A stretch of 64,000 bases of DNA, from assembly GCA_015075445.1 (NCBI GenBank), contig JABTUJ010000028.1, forward strand, positions 1-64,000, read 5' to 3'. This DNA is from Verrucomicrobiales bacterium (GTDB lineage Bacteria > Verrucomicrobiota > Verrucomicrobiia > Limisphaerales > J093). The notes under the pieces were generated by a model. It was given only the letters and a program-made list of their open reading frames with translations. It did no database searches and was not told the DNA's origin. Position numbers and translations under genes: made by a program. Below, piece after piece: positions 57,420 through 64,000 of this stretch. The first letter of the stretch is position 1. Every line of letters begins with the position of its first letter.

Positions 57420-57692
57420 ATGGCCGCTCGCGCACGCAAATCCGTCCCGGAAACCCGCCGGGTGCTCGTCATCCTGTCCAACCGCTTTCGTCCCCTGGAC
57501 GAGCCCCGCTTCGTCGAAATCCGCTGCCAGCCGGACGGCACGATTCTCGAGGAGACGCCGCTCAAGCGCCGGCCTACCAAGCCGATCTACGACGAGGTGT
57601 GGGAGAACAACGACGCGCGGCAGTCGCTGGATTCCTGTCGCAGCGTCAAGCGTCACTACCGCCACGCCCTGCTCAAACCGCCCGCCGCCTGA
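57420..57692 (+). CDS. Small hypothetical protein
   Basis: 90 residues, ATG start. Basic and charged, with a strand-rich core (RRVLVILSNRFRPLD, RFVEIRCQPDG). I do not recognise it. It is credible because it ends just before a strong hairpin and lies between well-defined genes. It has no signal peptide. Confidence 0.6.
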   Translation: MAARARKSVPETRRVLVILSNRFRPLDEPRFVEIRCQPDGTILEETPLKRRPTKPIYDEVWENNDARQSLDSCRSVKRHYRHALLKPPAA

Positions 57693-57710
57693 ACGGGAGA
57701 CAAGGTAAAG

Positions 57711-57747
57711 CCGAGGGCGAGGTCGACCGTCGACCTGGCCCTCGGCC
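57711..57747. terminator. Terminator-like hairpin between convergent genes
   Basis: GCCGAGGGC and GCCCTCGGC are perfect outer arms with an inner AGGTCGA/TCGACCT stem. It follows the small protein gene by 18 bases and precedes the end of the convergent HEAT-repeat gene. Confidence 0.75.
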
Positions 57748-57781
57748 TGCGCCAAAGGGAGCCTGGTTTGGCTGGATTGGC

Positions 57782-59758
57782 TTACTGGTTCGCGCGGTTC
57801 TTGGCGCGCTCGGCCAGTTCCTTCGCGCGCCGCACCAGGTCCGCGTTGCCGGACAACTGGGCCACCTTGCCCAGCGGCTCGATAAGACCCGCGGCTGCCG
57901 GACTCGGTCCCTGCCCGCGCAGTAACCGATCGGCGATGCCCACCACGGCCGCACTCGCCTCTTCCCGGATGGCGGGGTCGTCGAGGTGCGGCACCACCAG
58001 TTTCAGTGCTTCCGGCGTGGCCACCGACCCCAGGGCCGCCAGCAACAGACGCTTCTCTTCAGGGCGCTGGATCAGACTTCCCGCGTCCTGACACATCTTG
58101 AAGCGCTGCTCGGCCGGCAGGTCGGGGTTCCCCGCCAGCCCGAGATACCCGCGCAACGCCAGGGTCTTGTCGCCGTCGCTCGCCGCGGTCTTGGCCAACT
58201 CGGCCAGGGCGGGCCCTGCGTCGGCGGTCTTCCAGGAGCTCAAGGCACGCACGGCCTCGGCCCGCACTTCGGCGTTCCCGTCCTTGGCACTGGCGGAGAC
58301 GGCCTTCAGCGCCCCGGCCCCGCCGATGGAGGCGAGGACATTCAGCAGCGCGATTTTGGCCTCCGGCTGCGCCGTGCCCAACGCGGCGATCACCGGCGTG
58401 CTGGCGCTCTCCGGAGTCGCGGCCTTGGCGGCGAGGGTAGTCAACGCCTGCTCCGCAGCGCCGCGGTCCTGGCCGTCGGTCGCTTTGGTCAACAGGGCCA
58501 ACACCGGTGGCACCTGCGCGGCACTGCCCAGCTCGCCCACCTGACGGACCGCCGCCACGCGCACCCGGCGATCCTCGTCCGCCGCGGCCTTGAGCAGGTC
58601 GGCCACATTGCCGGTCATGCGACGACGTCCGAGCAACTCCACGCCCGTGAGGCGCTCGTTGGCATTGGCGCTGGCCAACAGCTTCAGCGCGGCGGCGTCC
58701 ACTTCGCGACCTTCCAGGCTCGCGAGGCTTTCCTTGGCGGCTTGCGCAATCTCCTGGTCGGCATCGGCCGTGAGCCGGCTCAGCGTCTGGATGGCGTCGG
58801 TGTGCCCCAGGCTGCCCAGGGCCCGCACGGCGGCCAGTCGCACCGGCTGCGACGATCCGGTGGTGGCGTTCAGTAGCGAAGGCAGGGCAGCGGGATCGCC
58901 GCGTTCACCCAGGGCCTGGATCACCACCTGCTTCCGGTCCGGCGCCAGGTTGCCCACCTCAGCCATCAGCGCCTGCGTCACCCCCGGCTCGGGAATCTCA
59001 AGGGCGAGCTGCACCGCGGCGGCGAACAGCAGGTAATCCGAACCCCGCAGTTGCTCGCGCAGCAGGGCCACGCCCCCGCGACCCCGCAGCAGCACGGCGC
59101 CCCGCAGCGACGCGACGCGCACCTGCTGCGGCAGCTCGGAGTCTTCGTAGGCCTGGCTGTAGATCGACAGGGCGATGTCGCGCTGACCCTGGGCCGCCAG
59201 CGATTCCCCCGCGCGCCCGAGTCCCTCGCAAATCGACAGGAAGTTGTCGCCACCGGCGCTGCCCACGGCGGCCATCAGCCCTTCGGCCGCACGGACATTG
59301 CCGATGCTGCCCAGGGCCCGTGCCGCGGCCTGCACGACCACGGGGTCGCGGTCGTCGAGCAACGCGATGAGGCGTTCGACGGCCAGCACGTCACGGCGCA
59401 TGCCCAGCGTGCCGATGACGCCGGCCAGCAGCCGTCCCTTGAGGACCGAGAGCTGCGCGCGGAGCGCTTCCCCGACCGCCGGGTAGGGCATGGCCTCGAG
59501 GGCATAGCGCGCCATATGCGACAGCTTCTCGTCGCCCAACAACCCCACCAGCGTGGGGATGGCTTCCGGGGTACCGATCACCGCCAGCTCGCGGCAGGCA
59601 TCGGCCTTGGCCTTGAGGTCGGCGTCGGACTTCAGCGTGGCGAGGTGTTTGGCCTCGGACGCGGTGAGCAACGGGGTGGGACCCTGCGCGAGGGTGGAGG
59701 CGGCTGCCGCCAGGAAACACGCGCCGGCCAGGAGGAGGTTAAGTTTCAAGGACTTCAT
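57782..59758 (-). CDS. Secreted HEAT-repeat protein
   Basis: About 658 residues. A signal peptide from ATG 59758 ends near STLAQG. The rest consists of tandem alpha-helical HEAT/PBS-lyase-like repeats (for example VVQAAARALGSIGNVRAAEGL and VRLAAVRALGSLGHTDAIQTL), so it is a protein-protein scaffold without visible catalytic residues. It lies 37 bases downstream of the Tat-exported Gfo/Idh gene and is probably co-transcribed, suggesting a joint extracytoplasmic role. Confidence 0.87.
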   Translation of the reverse strand: MKSLKLNLLLAGACFLAAAASTLAQGPTPLLTASEAKHLATLKSDADLKAKADACRELAVIGTPEAIPTLVGLLGDEKLSHMARYALEAMPYPAVGEALRAQLSVLKGRLLAGVIGTLGMRRDVLAVERLIALLDDRDPVVVQAAARALGSIGNVRAAEGLMAAVGSAGGDNFLSICEGLGRAGESLAAQGQRDIALSIYSQAYEDSELPQQVRVASLRGAVLLRGRGGVALLREQLRGSDYLLFAAAVQLALEIPEPGVTQALMAEVGNLAPDRKQVVIQALGERGDPAALPSLLNATTGSSQPVRLAAVRALGSLGHTDAIQTLSRLTADADQEIAQAAKESLASLEGREVDAAALKLLASANANERLTGVELLGRRRMTGNVADLLKAAADEDRRVRVAAVRQVGELGSAAQVPPVLALLTKATDGQDRGAAEQALTTLAAKAATPESASTPVIAALGTAQPEAKIALLNVLASIGGAGALKAVSASAKDGNAEVRAEAVRALSSWKTADAGPALAELAKTAASDGDKTLALRGYLGLAGNPDLPAEQRFKMCQDAGSLIQRPEEKRLLLAALGSVATPEALKLVVPHLDDPAIREEASAAVVGIADRLLRGQGPSPAAAGLIEPLGKVAQLSGNADLVRRAKELAERAKNRANQ

Positions 59759-59795
59759 GACAGGGGATTCAGGTTGAAAGTTCCGGGGCCGGGCA

Positions 59796-61172
59796 TCACA
59801 CGATCCAGGGTTCACGTTGGGCACGCGACCGGAGGCGGTTGGCTTCGGTATCGTTGACAAACTCCTCCTTGACCGGGTCGTACTGGACGTCGCGCTTGAG
59901 CCACATGCAGATGTTGGCGGCGTGGACGGTGGACATGGATCGGTGCATGACCTCGGGATTGGCCACCGGCTGGCGCCGCGACTTCACGCAGTCGAAGAAG
60001 TCGCGCACGTGGCTCATCGGGCGCTGGGTGCGGGCCATGTAATCGCGCACGATCTTGTTGAAGTCCGCCAGCATCCGCGGGTCCGACACGTCTGGGCGGG
60101 AATAACCGTCCCCGGCCTCCACCCAGCCTTCGGTGCCTTCGAACCGCATGGCGCACGAGCCGTGGAACCAGCCTTCGCGGTGCAGCGTCATTTTGACGCC
60201 GTTGGCGAACACCGTCTCCATGCCGTCGCCCGTCGGATTGTCCACGTACTTGTAGAGGACGGGCGAAGTGTCAAGCAGGCCGAGCCCCGCCTGGGCCTGG
60301 GCGAAGGTGTGGGCGCCCCACTCCCCGATGCAGCTCGTGTGGAAGTCGTAGAAACCCCGCCAGCCGCCGCGGACATAGGCCGAGTTGTAGGGCCGCCAGG
60401 GACACGGACCCAGCCATTGATCCCAGTCCATCTCGGACTTGGGCGGCTCGGGTTCCGCCGGGAGCCAGTCGTGTCGCATCGCCGCCGCGTCCCACGGGGC
60501 GATGTGCGCCCTCGCGGTGTGGACATGGCCGAGCCGGCCGCTGCGGGCCATCTCGAAGCAGTAGACGAAATTGGCCTCGCTGAGGCGCTGCGTGCCGGTT
60601 TGGTAGATCCGGCCGTAGCGTTTGGCCGTGTCCACCACCGCCTGGCCTTCCGCGATGGTCATCGAGGAGGGCTTCTCGGAATAGATGTCCTTCCCCGCGC
60701 GCATTGCCAGGACGGCCATGAACGCGTGCAGCCGGTCCCCGGTCGTGCTCAGGAGCGCATCGATATCCGTCCGCGTGGCCAGGAATTCGCGGGTGTCGCC
60801 GTAGAGCGCGCAGTCGTTGTTCCCGTACCGGGCGTCCACCATCTTCTTCACCGCCTCGCGCCGCTGCCGGTTCGGGTCGCACGTCGCCACGAAGATCACG
60901 TCCTTCTCGGGCAGCATCCAGTTGAGGACCCCGGAGCCGCGACCGCCGATCCCCAAGCCTCCGAGCACGATCTTCTCGCTCGGCGGCACCGCTCCGTCGC
61001 GGCCGAGCACGGACACCGGGATTACCAACGGTGCCGCGGCCGCCGTGCCGGCGAGGGCGGCACGGCGCAAAAACTGCCGCCGGCTCAGCGCCCCGCCGGA
61101 CAGGCCGGCAGGACCCGGGGACGGGGAAACGATGGGGGAAGACACAGGAGGGGCAGGAGTGCGAATTGACAT
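59796..61172 (-). CDS. Tat-exported Gfo/Idh/MocA oxidoreductase
   Basis: 458 residues. The twin-arginine signal SRRQFLRRAALAG lies at about 30-42. The Rossmann fold is VLGGLGIGGRGSG, and the conserved YSEKPSSMT carries the catalytic-site Lys of the family. The C-terminal domain includes HDWLPAEPE, DFHTSCIGEWGAHTF and HREGWFHG. Members of this exported group are expanded in Verrucomicrobia and Planctomycetes and act on sugars or glycosides in the periplasm, with NAD(P)(H) bound before export. The ATG at 61172 is the natural start. It leads a two-gene unit with the HEAT-repeat gene. Confidence 0.9.
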   Translation of the reverse strand: MSIRTPAPPVSSPIVSPSPGPAGLSGGALSRRQFLRRAALAGTAAAAPLVIPVSVLGRDGAVPPSEKIVLGGLGIGGRGSGVLNWMLPEKDVIFVATCDPNRQRREAVKKMVDARYGNNDCALYGDTREFLATRTDIDALLSTTGDRLHAFMAVLAMRAGKDIYSEKPSSMTIAEGQAVVDTAKRYGRIYQTGTQRLSEANFVYCFEMARSGRLGHVHTARAHIAPWDAAAMRHDWLPAEPEPPKSEMDWDQWLGPCPWRPYNSAYVRGGWRGFYDFHTSCIGEWGAHTFAQAQAGLGLLDTSPVLYKYVDNPTGDGMETVFANGVKMTLHREGWFHGSCAMRFEGTEGWVEAGDGYSRPDVSDPRMLADFNKIVRDYMARTQRPMSHVRDFFDCVKSRRQPVANPEVMHRSMSTVHAANICMWLKRDVQYDPVKEEFVNDTEANRLRSRAQREPWIV

Positions 61173-61226
61173 GCGCGGAGTCTAGCAACCGCCGCCGCCG
61201 GGTGAAGTGAAATTCTCGCGCTTGCC

Positions 61227-61616
61227 TTGGGGGCGCGACGTACAGAAAGCGGCGCTGAAGCAGGGATTGTTCGGGGCTGTCGATTTGACGCCTCTCGCCG
61301 GTCGAGCGGAAAGGACGGGCGCCTTCCCCATGCTCAAACCCGGGTGGCCCAGGCGGCCTTGAGCCAATGGCGTCAGCGCCTGGGAGAGCCGTACCGACGC
61401 GGGGAGGCCGATCAGTTCGCCACCCGGGTCCTCGGGGGCCTGGATGGTGACCTGCGCGTCGAGCACGACACCATCGTGGTCACCTTCTACAACGCGCCCG
61501 ACAGCGGCTCGTTGGCCGAGCACTGCGCCGGGTTCCCGAACAAGTTGACCGCCGAGGGGGTGGATCCGCACATCCCCTGGCTGTTCAACTCCAAGTTGGG
61601 TTTTCGCTTCAAGTGA
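61227..61616 (+). CDS. Possible transposase C-terminal fragment
   Basis: 129-residue frame. The last 60 residues (DGDLRVEHDTIVVTFYNAP and IPWLFNSKLGFRFK) look like a conserved protein end; I associate it, from memory only, with transposase-like proteins. The first 60 residues look non-coding. Inverted repeats at 61246-61263 and 61673-61690 bracket it, supporting a mobile-element remnant. Confidence 0.4.
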   Translation: MGARRTESGAEAGIVRGCRFDASRRSSGKDGRLPHAQTRVAQAALSQWRQRLGEPYRRGEADQFATRVLGGLDGDLRVEHDTIVVTFYNAPDSGSLAEHCAGFPNKLTAEGVDPHIPWLFNSKLGFRFK

Positions 61617-61690
61617 CCCGGTGGAACCAAGCCCCGTAAACCGAAGTCCAAAAAACAGACCCGAAAAGATCTCTGCTTGAGCGCCGCTTT
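61246..61690. mobile_element. 445-bp segment bounded by inverted AAAGCGGCGCT repeats
   Basis: Ends AAAGCGGCGCTGAAGCAG (61246-61263) and its inverted partner (61673-61690) differ at one of 18 positions. The same sequence is the end of the dispersed repeat at 38071-38111, so this family may represent the tips of a small mobile element. Confidence 0.55.
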
Positions 61691-61818
61691 GCGTGCGGGC
61701 AGGGTGAGGCGGGTCGGTTGACTTCGGCGGGCTTTCCTCCAAGAGTCCGCCATGACCCCGGGGTTTTGGTGGTTCAGGTTGTTAGCCGGCGCGGTTTCCA
61801 GGGAGGAATGACCTGACC

Positions 61819-63069
61819 ATGGCACGCGTCCCGGCTCTCGGCTTCATTTTCGTCACCCTGTTCCTCGATGTGCTGGGGATCGGGTTGGTGATCCCGGTGC
61901 TGCCGAAGCTGGTGGCGGAGTTTCGGGGCGGCGACGTCTCGGCCGCCTCCCACACGGTCGGGGTGCTGGTGGCGCTTTACTCGTTGCTGCAGTTCCTCTG
62001 CGCGCCCGTGCTGGGTAACCTGTCGGATCGCTACGGCCGCCGGCCGGTGATTCTGGGCTCGCTGTTCGGGTCGGGCGTGGACTATTTGCTGCTGGCCTGG
62101 GCGCCGAACCTGGGGTGGTTCTTCCTGGGCCGGATGGTGGCGGGCATCACGGGGGCGAACTTCACGGCCGCGAGCGCTTACATTGCGGACATCTCGCCCC
62201 CGGAGAAGCGGGCGGGCAACTTCGGGCTGATTGGCGCGGCGTTCGGTCTGGGGTTCATCGCGGGACCGGCGGTGGGCGGGTTGCTCGGCAACGCGAGCTT
62301 GCGGCTGCCGTTTCTCGTGGCTGCGGGGGTCACGCTGTTGAACTGGCTTTACGGGCTGTGGATTCTGCCCGAGTCCCTGCCGGTGCGGCATCGACGGTCG
62401 TTCGACTGGCGCCGGGCCAACCCGCTGGGGTCGCTGCTGGCGCTGCGAACGTATCCGCTGGTGCTGGCGTTGTCGGGGACGTTCTTCCTGATCCACACCG
62501 CGCAGAACATGCTCCACGCGACCTGGGTGCTTTACACGGGCTACCGGTACGGATGGACGGCGGGCCAGGTGGGCGTGTCGCTGGCGATTGTCGGGCTGAT
62601 GGCGGCCCTGGTGCAGGGGGTGCTGGCGCGGCGTCTCATTCCGGCGCTGGGCGAACCGCGGGCAATGCTGATGGGCCTGGCGATCAGCGCCACGGCGATG
62701 GTGGGCTATGGCTGGGCGCCCCGCGGCTGGATGATCTACGTGATTCTCGTGTTCGGCTCGCTCGGGGGCATTGCCGGACCCGCGGCCCAGGGTCTGATCT
62801 CGCGGACGGTCGCCATGAACGAGCAGGGGGCGGTGCAGGGGGCCTTGTCGAGCCTGGCCAGCGTCTCGGGCATCGTAGGTCCGCCGTTGGGTGCCGGGGT
62901 ATTTGGTTGGTTTATCGGCGGCCGCGCCCCGGTGGCCCTTCCGGGCGCTGCCTTTTTCTTCGCGTCGGCCCTGATGCTCACCGCTTTGACGTTGGGATGG
63001 CGGGCGTTACGACGGCACGGTCCACGGACCGGCACGGGGGCGCGCGCGGCGCCTGGATCGACGGATTAG
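61819..63069 (+). CDS. MFS transporter, TetA-like
   Basis: 416 residues, twelve membrane helices. Motif A (GNLSDRYGRRPVI) and the start FVTLFLDVLGIGLVIPVLP place it in the DHA1 drug:H+ antiporter group that includes TetA; GRMVAGITGANF and the C-terminal GPPLGAGVFG are typical. Substrate cannot be predicted; many environmental members do not confer resistance. A GGGAGGA ribosome site about 10 bases before the ATG at 61819 supports the start. Confidence 0.9.
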   Translation: MARVPALGFIFVTLFLDVLGIGLVIPVLPKLVAEFRGGDVSAASHTVGVLVALYSLLQFLCAPVLGNLSDRYGRRPVILGSLFGSGVDYLLLAWAPNLGWFFLGRMVAGITGANFTAASAYIADISPPEKRAGNFGLIGAAFGLGFIAGPAVGGLLGNASLRLPFLVAAGVTLLNWLYGLWILPESLPVRHRRSFDWRRANPLGSLLALRTYPLVLALSGTFFLIHTAQNMLHATWVLYTGYRYGWTAGQVGVSLAIVGLMAALVQGVLARRLIPALGEPRAMLMGLAISATAMVGYGWAPRGWMIYVILVFGSLGGIAGPAAQGLISRTVAMNEQGAVQGALSSLASVSGIVGPPLGAGVFGWFIGGRAPVALPGAAFFFASALMLTALTLGWRALRRHGPRTGTGARAAPGSTD

Positions 63070-63113
63070 GAATCCAGTTGCCGGCCGCGCCTGATTACAA
63101 CTAAATCTTGCCC

Positions 63114-63140
63114 GGCGCCCGTCCCTCGCAGGGGGGCGCC
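63114..63140. terminator. GC-rich hairpin between MFS and aldolase genes
   Basis: Arms GGCGCCC (63114-63120) and GGGCGCC (63134-63140), then TTT. It could end MFS transcription 45 bases after its stop. Confidence 0.6.
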
Positions 63141-63178
63141 TTTGGCCAACTTGGATACGAAATCGAACTCGACTCGGC

Positions 63179-64000
63179 ATGTTTGACACGATTCAGAAAC
63201 AGCTCGGCGCCCAGGCGGAGTCCCTCCTCGGCTTCAACACCCCCAAGATCGCGAAGCAGCGTCTCCACCTCCCGGGACCCGACTTCGTGGATCGCATCTT
63301 CGGCCCCAGCGACCGCAACAACCGCGTCCTGGGTAATCTGCAGCGGCTCTTCGGTTCCGGGCGCCTGGCGGGGACGGGTTACGTCTCGATCCTGCCGGTG
63401 GACCAGGGCATCGAGCACTCCGGCGGCGCCAGCTTTGCCAAGAACCCGGATTACTTCGACGGCGAGAACATCGTAAAGCTGGCCATTGAAGGCGGCTGCA
63501 ACGCGGTCGCCTCCACCTACGGCGTCCTTGGCTCGGTGGCCCGCAAGTACGCGCACAAGATCCCGTTCCTCCTCAAGTTCAACCACAGCGAACTGCTCAC
63601 CTACCCCAACAAGGCCGACCAGATCCTCTACGGCACCATGAAGCAGGCTGCCGACATGGGCTGTGCGGCCGTGGGTGCCACGGTCTACTTCGGCTCGCCC
63701 GAGAGCGGCCGCCAGATCGTCGAGGTCAGCCAGGCCTTCGCCCTCGCCCACGAGTTGGGCCTGGCCACCGTCCTCTGGTGCTACCTCCGCAACAACGCCT
63801 TCAAGGTCAAGGGCTCCGACGGCAAGGCCACGGACTACCACACCGCCGCGGACCTCACCGGGCAGGCAAATCACCTGGGCGTCACGATCCAGGCGGACAT
63901 CATCAAGCAGAAGTTGCCCGAGAACAACGGCGGCTACGAAGCCCTCCAGATGGGCGGCTCGAGCTACGGCAAGCTCGACAAGAAGATGTACACCGACCTG
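63179..64000 (+). CDS. fbaB: Class I fructose-bisphosphate aldolase (DhnA/FbaB type), 3' truncated by window
   Basis: The first 274 residues are present; the gene runs out of the window. LPVDQGIEHSGGASF, FLLKFNHSELL, AADMGCAAVGATVYFGSPE and the Schiff-base-region lysines in ADIIKQKLPEN are characteristic of the bacterial DhnA-type class I aldolase, which cleaves fructose-1,6-bisphosphate in glycolysis and makes it in gluconeogenesis. The ATG at 63179 has no visible Shine-Dalgarno sequence. Cytoplasmic. Confidence 0.93.
   Translation, partial: MFDTIQKQLGAQAESLLGFNTPKIAKQRLHLPGPDFVDRIFGPSDRNNRVLGNLQRLFGSGRLAGTGYVSILPVDQGIEHSGGASFAKNPDYFDGENIVKLAIEGGCNAVASTYGVLGSVARKYAHKIPFLLKFNHSELLTYPNKADQILYGTMKQAADMGCAAVGATVYFGSPESGRQIVEVSQAFALAHELGLATVLWCYLRNNAFKVKGSDGKATDYHTAADLTGQANHLGVTIQADIIKQKLPENNGGYEALQMGGSSYGKLDKKMYTDL

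Noticed and set aside
1..64000. rRNA, tRNA, tmRNA or riboswitches
   Set aside because: No cloverleaf, rRNA core sequence or known aptamer pattern was recognised on either strand by eye.

Overview
The window is high-GC DNA that reads as a chromosomal segment of a Verrucomicrobiota bacterium, probably of the Pedosphaera/Limisphaera-like lineage. No rRNA or tRNA is present to confirm this. The assignment rests on gene content: many Tat- or Sec-exported Gfo/Idh/MocA, ThuA, LamG and glycoside-hydrolase proteins, a giant exported multihaem cytochrome of the Planctomycetes/Verrucomicrobia type, a pseudopilin with an H-X9-DG-like C-terminus, and a three-gene sdhCAB operon with a b558-type anchor.

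Layout. 1-9993: exported GH2 glycosidase, sdhCAB, a small membrane protein coupled to murA, and a class I/II aminotransferase. 9990-19024: a degenerate partial duplication beside an exported GH116-type glycosidase, then a 1512-residue lamin-tail/CotH protein. 19025-22135: a REP-associated (RAYT) transposase between inverted REP copies, a Phd/PIN toxin-antitoxin pair, a BASS-family symporter and a free-methionine-sulfoxide reductase. 22214-27866: a Gfo/Idh oxidoreductase, two ABC-2-like permeases (one frameshifted) and an interrupted Tat-lipoprotein amidohydrolase. 27919-30586: a MITE-like inverted repeat and cydAB. 30634-36938: a LamG/Ig surface protein and a GH78 rhamnosidase. 36985-44777: a Tat-exported protein, UbiD-like decarboxylase, MBL hydrolase, a hydrazine-synthase-alpha-like dihaem protein (frameshifted), then a 15-unit palindromic tandem array. 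44891-57692: a CBM-bearing secreted protein, MBL, ThuA, a MagIII-like glycosylase, a five-haem fusion protein, Uma2, a pseudopilin and a small unknown. 57782-64000: a HEAT-repeat protein, a second Gfo/Idh, a TIR-flanked fragment, an MFS exporter and the start of a class I fructose-bisphosphate aldolase.

Together the genes suggest a heterotroph that degrades complex polysaccharides (GH2, GH78, GH116, CBM, Gfo/Idh, ThuA), respires through succinate dehydrogenase and a bd-type oxidase, and makes several large exported c-type cytochromes.

The most distinctive non-coding signal is four families of palindromic repeats in the intergenic spaces. One has expanded into a roughly 1.4 kb array in the divergent promoter region of the dihaem gene, with a single copy at that gene's other end. 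Deletion-rich divergence in the array interior and in the duplicated GH116 segment, plus two single-base frameshifts and one premature stop elsewhere, means local assembly error must be excluded before biological decay is claimed.
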